A stretch of DNA of 64,000 nucleotides from an uncultured SAR86 cluster bacterium. GTDB taxonomy: Bacteria; Pseudomonadota; Gammaproteobacteria; Magnimaribacterales; Magnimaribacteraceae. Under the pieces are notes generated by a model. It was not told where the DNA came from. It did not search any database and saw only the letters and a list, made by a program, of their open reading frames with translations. The stretch covers positions 1-64,000 of the forward strand of contig CACJMO010000003.1 of NCBI GenBank assembly GCA_902594545.1, read 5' to 3'. A program made the translations under genes and the position numbers. Positions 28,347-37,024 of the stretch are shown piece after piece (positions within the stretch are counted from its first letter, which is position 1; every line of letters begins with the position of its first letter).

Positions 28347-29424
28347 ATGTGGCATAGTAGGTCTACCGAATGTTGGAAAGTCCACACTGTTCAACGCTTT
28401 AACAGCTGCAGGAATAGAAGCACAAAACTTTCCTTTCTGCACTATAGAGCCCAATAAGGGTATTGTTCCTGTTCCTGATCCTAGACTCAATGCTATAGCA
28501 GAAATAGTAAATCCGGAAAAAGTTATACCTACTACTACAGAATTTGTGGATATAGCTGGCCTAGTTAAAGGTGCTTCAGAGGGAGAAGGTTTGGGTAATA
28601 AATTTCTTTCCCATATTAGAGAAACGCAAGCCATTATTCACGTAGTGAGGTGCTTTGAAAATCCTGATATCACCCATGTTCATGATCAAGTTGATCCTAT
28701 AGTTGATCTGGAGACTGTGGAAACAGAGCTACTGCTTGCTGATTTAGAAAGTATCAATAATTCAATCATCAGACTAGAAAAGAGTTCGCGAACTGGAGAT
28801 AAGGAAATAATAAGTCAGCTTGAAAACTATCAAGCATTATCATCAGATCTTAGCAGTGGACTACTTGCGAGAAACTCTGAGACATTCTTAAAAAATCCCG
28901 ATAGCTTTAAAGAATTAAATCTAATCACTGCCAAGCCTTGCTTATATGTTGGCAATGTAGAAGATTTAGATGCAGAAAATGAACTCTTAAATCAGTTGAT
29001 AAGTTATGCAAAAGAAAAAGAGTCGATAGTTCTTCCCATGTGTAATCAACTTGAAGCTGAAATAGCAGAACTAGAAAAAGAAGAAGGTTTAGAGTTTCTA
29101 AAAGATATGGGCCTAGAAGAACCTGGATTGAATAAGCTTATTAGGGAAAGTTACAAAATGCTTTCTTTGATAACTTATTTTACAGCAGGTGAGAAAGAAG
29201 CCAGAGCATGGACAGTTAAAAATGGATCTACAGCACCGCAAGCCGCTGGAGTAATACATTCGGATTTCGAAAGAGGTTTCATTAGGGCAGAAACAACTTC
29301 TTATGATGACTACATAAGTAATAACGGGGAATCTGGAGCAAAAGAAGCTGGAAAACTTCGTTCAGAGGGAAGCGAATATATAGTCAAAGATGGGGACATC
29401 ATGCATTTTCGATTTAATGTTTAA
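28336..29424 (+). CDS. ychF: Redox-regulated OBG-family ATPase YchF
   Basis: YchF binds the ribosome and prefers ATP over GTP. In 362 residues it has the P-loop [11 protein letters not shown] (8-18), [17 protein letters not shown] (switch II), a coiled-coil insert (about 130-190) and the C-terminal TGS domain ending in [10 protein letters not shown]. It overlaps pth by 11 bp. Confidence 0.98.
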   Translation: MSLKCGIVGLPNVGKSTLFNALTAAGIEAQNFPFCTIEPNKGIVPVPDPRLNAIAEIVNPEKVIPTTTEFVDIAGLVKGASEGEGLGNKFLSHIRETQAIIHVVRCFENPDITHVHDQVDPIVDLETVETELLLADLESINNSIIRLEKSSRTGDKEIISQLENYQALSSDLSSGLLARNSETFLKNPDSFKELNLITAKPCLYVGNVEDLDAENELLNQLISYAKEKESIVLPMCNQLEAEIAELEKEEGLEFLKDMGLEEPGLNKLIRESYKMLSLITYFTAGEKEARAWTVKNGSTAPQAAGVIHSDFERGFIRAETTSYDDYISNNGESGAKEAGKLRSEGSEYIVKDGDIMHFRFNV

Positions 29425-29431
29425 GAGTTTC

Positions 29432-29460
29432 TCGACTTTAGTCGATCAGATCACTAAAAT
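29432..29460 (+). promoter_or_regulatory. Candidate sigma-70 promoter for tRNA-Met
   Basis: TCGACT, a 17-base spacer and TAAAAT end 9 bases before the tRNA. The discriminator TCGCACC is G/C-rich, as expected for a stringently controlled stable-RNA promoter. The hexamers match consensus at 4 of 6 and 5 of 6 positions. Confidence 0.4.
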
Positions 29461-29469
29461 TCGCACCAC

Positions 29470-29546
29470 GGTTGTGTAGCTCAGCTGGTTAGAGCGCGGC
29501 ATTCATAATGCCGAGGTCGGTGGTTCAAGCCCACCCACAACCACCA
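29470..29546 (+). tRNA. tRNA-Met (anticodon CAT), probably elongator
   Basis: 77 nt with encoded CCA. The acceptor arm GGTTGTG pairs with CACAACC (29536-29542), the anticodon stem CGGCA/TGCCG encloses TTCATAA, and the T-arm has GGTTCAAGCC. It has a normal G1-C72 pair and lacks the three G-C pairs of initiator stems. Elongator Met is the likeliest identity; tRNA-Ile2 with a lysidine-modified CAT cannot be excluded from sequence alone. Confidence 0.9.
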
Positions 29547-29554
29547 TTCTTCTC

Positions 29555-30349
29555 TTATAAATATTTGTTAAAGAATAAATTCTGAATAGCGGCCACAGAC
29601 CTTCCATAACCACTTTGCGAGTCAAAGGCATGTTCTTCCTCTGAATATATATGTAATTCAGCAGGAACATTCAACTCACTCAACTTTGAGTATAAATCGG
29701 TGCTATCACTCAAAGCCACTACGGTATCGGACGAACCATGAATGAGTGCAGTTGGTGGGAAGTCAGCTTCTATTTGCAATAGTGGACTGGCGAGATCATA
29801 GTCATCTTTTTGAGCATCTTTGCCCATTAATGCTTTATAAGCATCGAAAATAGGATCTGTATTATCGTACTTTCTAATTTGTGCTGGAGGATAAATGGCG
29901 CATATCGCTTTAACTTCAGAGCTTTCAAGATTATTACCCCCTTCTCCTTCAAAAACTTTATCAAAGCTTTTAAGCCCAGCCATGAGGGCTAGGTGACCTC
30001 CGGCAGAATTACCTGAAACACCTATTCGTTTAGGATCAAAGTGTAGTGCAGTTGCATTTGCTTTTAAGTAACGAATAGCACACTTAACATCTTGTATTTG
30101 AGCGGGCCATATGGCTTCTTGAGATAATCTATAGGAGGTACAGAGGCAAACAAAACCTTCTCGAGCAAGCAAGATGCCATATCCTCTTAGTTGTTCTTTT
30201 TCACCCTCTCTCCAACCACCTCCATGAACCAGGAGAATTGCTCTATCATTAGACTCTCCTTCAGGTGGGAGAAATAAATCTGCTAGGAGATCTCGAGAAC
30301 CTGCACTTCCTATTACGATATCATCTTTGATTTGTACTAACTTATCCAT
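29555..30349 (-). CDS. Alpha/beta-hydrolase esterase, carboxylesterase/BD-FAE-like
   Basis: This 264-residue cytoplasmic hydrolase of the HSL-like group has the oxyanion-hole motif HGGGWREGE (about 42-50), the nucleophile elbow GNSAGGHLAL (about 115-124), the acidic residue in HGSSDTVVALSDS and the catalytic His in SEEEHAFDS. The natural ester is unknown. The ATG at 30349 sits only about four bases after a terminator and has no Shine-Dalgarno sequence, so expression may depend on read-through or on an unusual start. It converges on tRNA-Met. Confidence 0.85.
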   Translation of the reverse strand: MDKLVQIKDDIVIGSAGSRDLLADLFLPPEGESNDRAILLVHGGGWREGEKEQLRGYGILLAREGFVCLCTSYRLSQEAIWPAQIQDVKCAIRYLKANATALHFDPKRIGVSGNSAGGHLALMAGLKSFDKVFEGEGGNNLESSEVKAICAIYPPAQIRKYDNTDPIFDAYKALMGKDAQKDDYDLASPLLQIEADFPPTALIHGSSDTVVALSDSTDLYSKLSELNVPAELHIYSEEEHAFDSQSGYGRSVAAIQNLFFNKYL

Positions 30350-30352
30350 AAT

Positions 30353-30383
30353 AAAAAAGGCATCTTTTAAGATGCCTTTTTAT
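30353..30383 (-). terminator. Rho-independent terminator after the 77-residue membrane protein gene
   Basis: Inverted arms AAGGCATCTT and AAGATGCCTT are closed by a short A/T loop and flanked by T tracts on both strands, so it could also act on the plus strand. On the minus strand it follows the gene ending at 30395 and directly precedes the esterase ATG. Confidence 0.8.
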
Positions 30384-30394
30384 AAAATTCCTTT

Positions 30395-30628
30395 TTAACT
30401 AGATCTAGAGTTCCACACACTTAATATAATTATTATTGCGATGATGAGACCTAAACCTTCTGATCCGAGAGTTTCAACAACAATTCTAGTATTTTCAAGT
30501 ATTCCTCCAAAAAAAGGTACGTTGTTACCAAAAAGGGTTGAAATCAATATGGCTACAGCCACAATTAAAGCCAAGAATTTAGTGAACTCCCACAAAATTC
30601 TAGATACTCTGTTTATTGCGTCTAACAT
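30395..30628 (-). CDS. Small membrane protein, paralogue A (77 residues)
   Basis: I do not recognise a named family. The protein has two hydrophobic helices (about 17-36 and 57-72) flanking a glycine-rich segment NVPFFGGILEN and TLGSEGLGL. The same pattern VPFxGGxLxN...VxTLGxxGL occurs in the neighbour at 30706-30924, so the two are paralogues. A GGGGG Shine-Dalgarno sequence precedes the ATG by about 7 bases. It lies between two terminators. Confidence 0.72.
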   Translation of the reverse strand: MLDAINRVSRILWEFTKFLALIVAVAILISTLFGNNVPFFGGILENTRIVVETLGSEGLGLIIAIIIILSVWNSRSS

Positions 30629-30649
30629 ATTTCCCCCTTTATTCTGCTT

Positions 30650-30684
30650 AAAAAAAGAAAGGGGTACCTTAGAGGCCCCCTTTC
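30650..30684 (-). terminator. Rho-independent terminator after the 72-residue membrane protein gene
   Basis: GAAAGGGG (30657-30664) pairs with CCCCTTTC (30677-30684), and on the minus strand the hairpin is followed by seven Ts (30650-30656). It ends the gene at 30706-30924, only about 20 bases before the start of paralogue A. Confidence 0.85.
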
Positions 30685-30705
30685 AGATGATAGCTAAGAA
30701 GAGAC

Positions 30706-30924
30706 TTATCTATACATTTCAAGTAGAACCGCTAGAACAATAAGTCCTACTAAACCGTTAGCACCTAAAGTGTTAACAAGATCAAGTAGATTGTCTAGTA
30801 CTCCACCTACAAAAGGAACCCCAGAACCAAACACCACTCCAGCTGCAACTCCCAATGCAATTAGAGAAACGATGATCCCAGTTAAAGATCCAATTAAGTC
30901 TCTTACGTTATTTAAAGCATTCAT
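30706..30924 (-). CDS. Small membrane protein, paralogue B (72 residues)
   Basis: The family is unnamed to me. Two hydrophobic helices (about 14-34 and 55-70) flank GSGVPFVGGVLDN and VNTLGANGLVGLIV, aligning without gaps to paralogue A over about 45 residues. There is no signal cleavage site, so both ends probably lie on the same side of the inner membrane. A GGGTGA Shine-Dalgarno sequence precedes the ATG. It is the first gene after the pnp terminator. Start, SD, length and duplication together make it a convincing real gene. Confidence 0.72.
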   Translation of the reverse strand: MNALNNVRDLIGSLTGIIVSLIALGVAAGVVFGSGVPFVGGVLDNLLDLVNTLGANGLVGLIVLAVLLEMYR

Positions 30925-30943
30925 ATTTCACCCATTTATTAGC

Positions 30944-30971
30944 TAAACAAAAGCCCAGATAAATCTGGACT
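30944..30971 (-). terminator. Probable terminator after pnp
   Basis: On the minus strand, arms AGTCCAGAT and ATCTGGGCT (one G-T pair) form a hairpin followed by TTTTGTTT. It lies about 70 bases after the pnp stop. The stretch 30972-31041 between it and pnp shows a weak promoter-like pair on the minus strand (TTGTGC, 17 bases, TAATCT) that could serve the small membrane protein genes. Confidence 0.6.
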
Positions 30972-31041
30972 ATTAAAATTTAACAGGATGAATGAGATTA
31001 AAACAAATGACCAGCTAGCACAAAATTATAGAAATTACAAA

Positions 31042-33126
31042 TTAATCTTCTAGTCCTTTCATGGTTAGTCTGATTTTACCTTGCTTATCTACTTCGAGAA
31101 CTTTAACTTTAACTTCTTCGCCTTCAACAAAATAATCTGAAACATTTTCAACTCTTTCCTCTGAGATTTCAGATACATGCACTAATCCATCTCTACCAGG
31201 CATAATGGTTACAAAAGCTCCAAAGTCCTTAATATTCGCTACAGTACCTGTGTACACTTTGTTAACTTCAGGTTCAGCAGTTATTTCTTCAATTCTCTTT
31301 TGAGCGCTTTCTCTTGATTCTGGAGTATCTCCGTAAATGGTAACCTTTCCACTATCTTCTACTTCTATTATCGCTCCTGTCTCTTCGGTAAGTGATCGGA
31401 TAGTCTCTCCTCCCTTTCCTATAACATCTCGAATTTTCTTGGTATTAATTTGAATCACGACTGCTTGAGGAGCTTTATCAGATAACTTTTCTCTAGATTC
31501 CGATATTACTTCATTCATACTAGATAAAATATGCGCCCTAGCCACTTGTGCTTTTTCCAAAGCAACTTCAAATATCTCTTCAGTAATACCATCAATTTTT
31601 ATATCCATTTGCAATGCAGTTATACCTTCAGATGTTCCTGCAACTTTGAAATCCATATCACCTAGATGATCTTCATCACCGAGGATGTCTGTAATAACAG
31701 CAAACCCTTGGTCTTCTTTAACTAAACCCATAGCAATTCCAGCAACCGCTGCTTTGAGAGGTATACCAGCATCCATGAGAGCTAAGCTAGAACCACAAAC
31801 ACTTGCCATGGAGCTAGAGCCATTTGATTCTGTTATTTCAGATACTACTCGAATGGTGTAAGGGAAATCATCTGGAGAAGGCAGTACTGCCTCTAACGCT
31901 CTTCTTGCTAGTTTTCCATGTCCAATTTCCCTTCTTTTAGGACCTGACATAAAACCAGCCTCTCCTACAGAATAAGGAGGAAAATTATAATGCAGCATGA
32001 ATTGATCTTTGAATTCTCCTTCCAAGGCATCAATTAGCTGAGCTTGTCTTGGTGACCCTAAAGTTGAGGTTACAAGTGCTTGCGTTTCACCCCTTGTAAA
32101 TAAGGCTGAGCCATGAGTGTTCTTTAATACACCAGTCTCTATAAATAGCGGTCTGACTGTATCCAAATCTCTTCCGTCAATTCTAGGCTGACCATCAATT
32201 AGCTTTGTTCTGACAATTTGCTTTTCTATTTTCTTAAATGCATCTAATAGATCGGCAGCTTTGTAAGAATCTTCTTCATCAGTAACTAGTTCTTCTAATA
32301 TTTCTTCCTTGATAGCTGATAAGGCCTGCACTCTATCTTGTTTAATTTCTATTGCATAAGCTTCTGTTATTGCAGAAGAATATTTCTCTTTAACTAAATC
32401 AATCACCTCAGTACTTAGAACCTTTGGCTCATACTCAAAGTCTGGCTTTCCAATATCAGCTGCCATTTCTTTGATAGCTTCTATTGCTACTTGCATTTCT
32501 TGATGAGCGAATAAAATACCACCTAGCATCTGATCTTCAGTCAACTCTTTTGCTTCGGATTCAACCATAATTACAGCAGAATCACTCCCCGCTATAACCA
32601 TATCAAGATGTGAATTTTCTAGTTCACTCCTTGTTGGATTAACGCAATAATTTCCATCTATAAAGCCGACTCTAATCGCTCCTAAAGGCCCATTAAAAGG
32701 CAGCCCAGAAATAGCGACTGCTGCAGATGCAGCCAGAAATGAAAGAATATCTGGATCAACATCTTTATCTGAAGAAATGACTGTGCAGATAACTTGAACT
32801 TCATATAAGAAATCGTCGTTGAAGAGAGGCCTCAGAGGTCTATCGATAAGCCTTGATGTGAGTGTTTCTTTTTCTGTTGGTCTACCCTCTCTTTTGAAGA
32901 ATCCTCCAGGTATTTTTCCAGTAGCGTAAGTCTTTTCTTGATAATTAACTGTAAGCGGGAAAAAATCTTGATGCTCACCAGGAGCTTTTCCTACTACAAC
33001 AGTTGCTAAAACTTGTGTATCTCCACTGGAAGCAATCACCGCTCCTGTAGCTTGTCTTGCTACTTTTCCTGATTCAAGAGTAATTTCGTTTTCGCCCAAT
33101 TTAAAGGTCTTTTTATAACTTTCCAT
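31042..33126 (-). CDS. pnp: Polyribonucleotide nucleotidyltransferase (PNPase)
   Basis: PNPase degrades RNA 3'-to-5' with phosphate and can add tails. The 694-residue protein has two RNase PH cores (the second with [15 protein letters not shown] and [15 protein letters not shown]), a KH domain with [16 protein letters not shown] (about 565-580) and a C-terminal S1 domain ([21 protein letters not shown]). It follows rpsO after a 66-bp gap containing a hairpin, the arrangement in which PNPase and RNase III autoregulate pnp in enteric bacteria. Confidence 0.98.
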   Translation of the reverse strand: MESYKKTFKLGENEITLESGKVARQATGAVIASSGDTQVLATVVVGKAPGEHQDFFPLTVNYQEKTYATGKIPGGFFKREGRPTEKETLTSRLIDRPLRPLFNDDFLYEVQVICTVISSDKDVDPDILSFLAASAAVAISGLPFNGPLGAIRVGFIDGNYCVNPTRSELENSHLDMVIAGSDSAVIMVESEAKELTEDQMLGGILFAHQEMQVAIEAIKEMAADIGKPDFEYEPKVLSTEVIDLVKEKYSSAITEAYAIEIKQDRVQALSAIKEEILEELVTDEEDSYKAADLLDAFKKIEKQIVRTKLIDGQPRIDGRDLDTVRPLFIETGVLKNTHGSALFTRGETQALVTSTLGSPRQAQLIDALEGEFKDQFMLHYNFPPYSVGEAGFMSGPKRREIGHGKLARRALEAVLPSPDDFPYTIRVVSEITESNGSSSMASVCGSSLALMDAGIPLKAAVAGIAMGLVKEDQGFAVITDILGDEDHLGDMDFKVAGTSEGITALQMDIKIDGITEEIFEVALEKAQVARAHILSSMNEVISESREKLSDKAPQAVVIQINTKKIRDVIGKGGETIRSLTEETGAIIEVEDSGKVTIYGDTPESRESAQKRIEEITAEPEVNKVYTGTVANIKDFGAFVTIMPGRDGLVHVSEISEERVENVSDYFVEGEEVKVKVLEVDKQGKIRLTMKGLED

Positions 33127-33143
33127 TTTTATTTCCTATATTC

Positions 33144-33163
33144 TCTGAGCCCTGTTGCTCAGA
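33144..33163 (-). promoter_or_regulatory. rpsO-pnp intergenic hairpin, possible RNase III/autoregulatory site
   Basis: TCTGAGC and GCTCAGA form a perfect 7-bp stem with a 6-nt loop in the pnp 5' leader. No T tract follows, so it is not a standard terminator. In E. coli a leader stem cut by RNase III mediates pnp autoregulation; this one is shorter, so the same role is inference. Confidence 0.55.
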
Positions 33164-33192
33164 CATAAACGATTAGATGATATGGGATTTGA

Positions 33193-33462
33193 TTATCTTC
33201 TTAAGCCTAGATCAGATATCAACTTTGTATAAGTATCTGGTTTTGAAGATTTAATGTAATCAAGCAATTTTCTTCGCTGATTTACCATACGGATAAGGCC
33301 TGTCCTAGAGTGATGATCTTTGGCGTTAGCCTTAAAATGAGATTGTAATGCGTCAATATTTGCTGAGAGCAAAGCTACTTGCACTTCCGGTGAACCTGTA
33401 TCCTTTTCAGTTCTTGCGAACTTAGAAACTATTTCTTTTTTTTCTGTATTACTTAATGCCAA
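33193..33462 (-). CDS. rpsO: Small ribosomal subunit protein uS15
   Basis: The 89-residue protein has exactly the usual length and the family pattern [21 protein letters not shown], then [29 protein letters not shown]. It binds the 16S rRNA central domain. It lies between truB and pnp as in most gammaproteobacteria. Confidence 0.99.
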   Translation of the reverse strand: MALSNTEKKEIVSKFARTEKDTGSPEVQVALLSANIDALQSHFKANAKDHHSRTGLIRMVNQRRKLLDYIKSSKPDTYTKLISDLGLRR

Positions 33463-33473
33463 TTTTATTTCCT

Positions 33474-34349
33474 CTATAACGAACCATTCGTTGAAAGCAA
33501 TCTTTTAGGTATCAATTTGTCTGTTGTTACCTCGCCTAAACCAATAAATAGCTCTTTATCTGTGTATATTCTTACTAATCTTTTAATTTTGTGGTGCGCA
33601 TTATAGTCTATTGATTGGCCATTTCTAACTTTTTTTGTATCTTCAGGATTTATATAGACCTTTTTTAATTCTTCAAGCAATGCGTCGCAAGGCAAAAGCT
33701 TGGATAATATGGATGTTTTTGATTCGTTAAGAGAGCAAGACTCTTCTTTGATAAAGGAATTTCCAACGCTAATTCTTCTGAGGCTTGATACAGTGGCATA
33801 GCAATTTAAATTTCTGCCTAAAGATTCTACAAGGGTTCTTATATAGGTACCTTTTGAGCACTCAACTTTGATAAGTGCGGAATTTTGGTCATTTTGGATT
33901 AAATTAATGCTCTTAATTTCTATCTCTCTTGGATTTCTGAAGATATAAACCCCTTTTCGAGCCCAGTAGTAGAGCGGCCTTCCATTAACCTTTATAGCTG
34001 AAAACATTGGAGGCAATTGTTTTTGCTTGCCCTCAAATATTGAAAGCTTTTGTATTAAATTACTAGGAAGCGTAAATGTATCTTTTCTTGAAACCACTTC
34101 TCCAGTGATATCACCAGTGTTTGTTTCTAAACCGAACTCAATTCCTACTTCGTAGGTTTTATCTTGATTAAGAAGGTAGTTACTAAACTTAGTTGCCTCT
34201 CCTATACATACTGGAAGCAGACCTGTAGCTAGTGGATCTAAAGTTCCACAGTGTCCAATTCTCTTTGTGCCGAGAATACTTCTTAATTTATATACACAAT
34301 CGGCTGAAGTCAGGCCTTCAGGTTTATCAAGTAATAAAACTCCATCCAC
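33474..34349 (-). CDS. truB: tRNA pseudouridine-55 synthase
   Basis: TruB converts U55 in the T-loop of tRNAs to pseudouridine. The 291-residue protein has the catalytic Asp in [19 protein letters not shown] (about 33-51), the RNA-gripping thumb region and a shortened C-terminal PUA-like part. It is 11 bp from rpsO. Confidence 0.97.
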   Translation of the reverse strand: MDGVLLLDKPEGLTSADCVYKLRSILGTKRIGHCGTLDPLATGLLPVCIGEATKFSNYLLNQDKTYEVGIEFGLETNTGDITGEVVSRKDTFTLPSNLIQKLSIFEGKQKQLPPMFSAIKVNGRPLYYWARKGVYIFRNPREIEIKSINLIQNDQNSALIKVECSKGTYIRTLVESLGRNLNCYATVSSLRRISVGNSFIKEESCSLNESKTSILSKLLPCDALLEELKKVYINPEDTKKVRNGQSIDYNAHHKIKRLVRIYTDKELFIGLGEVTTDKLIPKRLLSTNGSL

Positions 34350-34352
34350 GAA

Positions 34353-34664
34353 TTAGAATAGGTTCTCAAATTTGAAGAAAATCTCAGGTGTTCTTCTTAA
34401 TTCTAAATTTTGGCTTAGTTTTCTTCTAATAAACCCTTTAGCTTTTTCTAGGCCCTGTTTTAATTCATCTTCTTTAATGTTAGTAAAACTGTTGCTGAGG
34501 CTGATATAAATATCAGCTTTTTTCATATCTGGAGTTAGGTTAACTGCTAAAACAGTTGTTCCTTGGACACGAGGGTCTTTAACGGCTGTACTTAAAATTT
34601 GGGATATTTCTACTTTAATAAGATCAGCTATGCGATCAGAGCGTTTAAATTCTTGAGACGGCAT
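34353..34664 (-). CDS. rbfA: Ribosome-binding factor A
   Basis: RbfA (103 residues) binds 30S precursors during 16S 5'-end maturation and cold adaptation. It shows the type-2 KH-like pattern SDRIADLIKVEISQIL, DPRVQGTTVLAVNLTPDMKKA and a C-terminal LELRRTPEIFFKF. It is shorter than E. coli RbfA (133) by its dispensable tail. It begins directly after infB. Confidence 0.96.
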   Translation of the reverse strand: MPSQEFKRSDRIADLIKVEISQILSTAVKDPRVQGTTVLAVNLTPDMKKADIYISLSNSFTNIKEDELKQGLEKAKGFIRRKLSQNLELRRTPEIFFKFENLF

Positions 34665-37019
34665 CTAATCGAGTGTTCTCTTAACTTCTATTCTATCGAA
34701 GACCTCAATTTTATCGCCAATCTTTACATCCCTATAGTTAGCAACACCAATACCGCATTCTGTACCCATAGGCACTTCACTTGCATCGTCTTTGAATCTT
34801 TTCAATGAGTCCAGTTCACCTTCAAAAATCACTATGTCATCTCTGAGTACTCTGATTGGTTTATTTCTTTTGATCGTTCCTTCAATGACAATTGAACCTG
34901 CAATCAATCCAAATTTTGGGGATTTGAATATATCTTTAACTTCGGCGGTTCCTAATATTTCTTCTTTAACTTCAGGTGCTAAATGACCTTCTACAGATGC
35001 TTTTATACCATCAATCAAGTCGTAAATTATGCTGTAATAAAGTATTTCAATACCTTCCTTTTCTGAAAGAGATTTAGCTGCATTGTCTGCTCTAACGTTG
35101 AAGCCCATTACAAATGCATTAGTAGTCAAAGCAAGGTTTACATCATTGGCATTAATTGATCCTACAGATTCATGGACTAAATTAATTTTTACTTCTTCAT
35201 TTTCGACATTTTTTAAAGAGCCGATAATCGCCTCTAAAGATCCATGAGTATCAGCTTTAAGTACAATATTTAGAATTGTATGATTGCCTAATTCTGAATC
35301 GAATAACATCTCTAAATTAGAGATTTGATTTCTGGCTAACCTTTCCTCTCGTGCTTTCTCAGCTCTTTCATTAGAAATTTCTTTTGCCATTTTTTCACTG
35401 GTAACAACAACAAATTCCTCTCCCGCTTTTGGCGGTACGTCTAAACCAGTTATAGAAGCTGGAACTGACGGTCCTGCCTCTACTAAGGCTTGTCCATTTT
35501 CATCAACTAAACTTCTTACTCTTTTTGTTTGCTCTCCAACTAAAATCATGTCACCCTTCTTAAGGGTGCCCTTTTGAACCAGAACCGTTGCCACAGCACC
35601 TTTTCCTACTTCAGTTGTTGAGTCTAATACAACACCGAATGCAGGCCCTTTATGATGGGCCTTAAGCTCAAGAACTTCTGCTTCTAGAGAGACTGCCTCC
35701 AAAAGCTCAGTAATACCATCTCCTTTAAGAGCGGATATAGGAAGGAATTGGGTTTGACCTCCCCAATCTTCTGGTATGAGCTCCTTATTGGATAATTCAG
35801 TTTTGACCTTTTCCAAATCAGCTTCTTCACGATCCATTTTATTCACAGCCACAACTATAGGAACTCCAGCAGCTTTGGCATGACTTATTGCTTCTTCAGT
35901 CTGTGGTTGAAGACCATCATCTGCAGCAACAACGAGTATGACAATATCTGTAGAATTAGCACCTCTAGCTCTAACTTCTGAAAAAGCTGCGTGGCCGGGT
36001 GTATCGATAAAAGCTATTGTTCCTTGCTCTGTACTGGCTTGATAGGCTCCGATTTTTTGCGTGATACCGCCATCTTCTCCGGCAGCTACATTTGCCTTTC
36101 TTATGAAATCTAGAAGAGTTGTTTTTCCATGATCAACATGACCCAAGACAGATACAACAGGATTCCTCGGCTCTTCTTCACCTTCATAAGTAACCAATTC
36201 CATTAGTTGATCTTCAACTTCAACCTTTACTGCAGGCTCTCCTTTATGGCCTAGCTCCTCTGTTACCAGGATGGCTGTGTCTTGATCTAAGGGTTGGTTT
36301 AATGTGGCCATGACACCCATTGACATAAGCTGCTTAACTACTTCAGCTCCTTTGACCGAGAGATTTTGCGCTAACTCACTAACAGTGATTGTTTCAGGAA
36401 TTTGAATAGTCTTAGTAACAAATTCGGTAGGTTTCTCAAATTCTTGTTTTTCTACATTTGATAAAAAACTCTCTCCCTCTAATTCTCTTTGTTCTTTCTT
36501 GGACAGTTCTTTTCTAACCGGCTTAACTGGCTTTTTGTCTGTCTGGATATTTCTTTTTGGTTCAACTATCTTTATAGGAGTTTCACCTGTTTTAGCTTTT
36601 CTTCTTGTAACTAGTGTTTTTTGCTCCAGATCTTTTTTTCTTTGCTCTTCTTCTGCTTTTTTATTTGCCTCTCCTGCTTGCCTCTTTTTTTCTATTTCAT
36701 CAAAATTTATTGTCGATGAAGTTCTCTTCGTATCAGTAGCCTTAGATTCTGAGATCTCTCTAGAAATCGTTTTTCGCGTAATTGATACCGTACCAGTTGG
36801 CACTGGATCTGCTTTAGAAGTTTTTTTATTTAAAGATATTGTTTTTGTTGATTTTGTTTGCTGATTTTTTAAAAATTCAAGTAAGGTTTTTTTATCTTGA
36901 TCAGTTACTTCATCACTGATATCTGTGTGAGAAAGACCAGCCTCTTTCATTTGAGAAAGAAGTGCTCCGCTTTCTGAGCCAATCATTTTGGCTAAATTTT
37001 CTACAGTGACTGTTGGCAT
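34665..37019 (-). CDS. infB: Translation initiation factor IF-2
   Basis: IF2 brings fMet-tRNA to the 30S subunit. The 784-residue protein has an N-terminal IF2N domain, a lysine/glutamate-rich linker (about 55-190), a second IF2N copy (ITVSELAQNLSVKGAEVVKQL), then the GTPase domain with GHVDHGKTT (about 290), DTPGHAAF and NKMD. Domains II-IV follow, ending in the fMet-tRNA-binding barrel. Compared with E. coli (890) the shortening is in the linker. Confidence 0.98.
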   Translation of the reverse strand: MPTVTVENLAKMIGSESGALLSQMKEAGLSHTDISDEVTDQDKKTLLEFLKNQQTKSTKTISLNKKTSKADPVPTGTVSITRKTISREISESKATDTKRTSSTINFDEIEKKRQAGEANKKAEEEQRKKDLEQKTLVTRRKAKTGETPIKIVEPKRNIQTDKKPVKPVRKELSKKEQRELEGESFLSNVEKQEFEKPTEFVTKTIQIPETITVSELAQNLSVKGAEVVKQLMSMGVMATLNQPLDQDTAILVTEELGHKGEPAVKVEVEDQLMELVTYEGEEEPRNPVVSVLGHVDHGKTTLLDFIRKANVAAGEDGGITQKIGAYQASTEQGTIAFIDTPGHAAFSEVRARGANSTDIVILVVAADDGLQPQTEEAISHAKAAGVPIVVAVNKMDREEADLEKVKTELSNKELIPEDWGGQTQFLPISALKGDGITELLEAVSLEAEVLELKAHHKGPAFGVVLDSTTEVGKGAVATVLVQKGTLKKGDMILVGEQTKRVRSLVDENGQALVEAGPSVPASITGLDVPPKAGEEFVVVTSEKMAKEISNERAEKAREERLARNQISNLEMLFDSELGNHTILNIVLKADTHGSLEAIIGSLKNVENEEVKINLVHESVGSINANDVNLALTTNAFVMGFNVRADNAAKSLSEKEGIEILYYSIIYDLIDGIKASVEGHLAPEVKEEILGTAEVKDIFKSPKFGLIAGSIVIEGTIKRNKPIRVLRDDIVIFEGELDSLKRFKDDASEVPMGTECGIGVANYRDVKIGDKIEVFDRIEVKRTLD

Positions 37020-37024
37020 AAACT

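Noticed and set aside
29431-29446. Inverted repeat CGACTTTAGTCG after ychF as a terminator
   Set aside because: No T tract follows, and the region fits better as the promoter of tRNA-Met.
29470-29546. tRNA-Ile2 (lysidine-modified CAT) identity
   Set aside because: Not excluded, but the T/D-arm pattern and acceptor look more like elongator Met; needs a tRNA classifier or a tilS-identity check.
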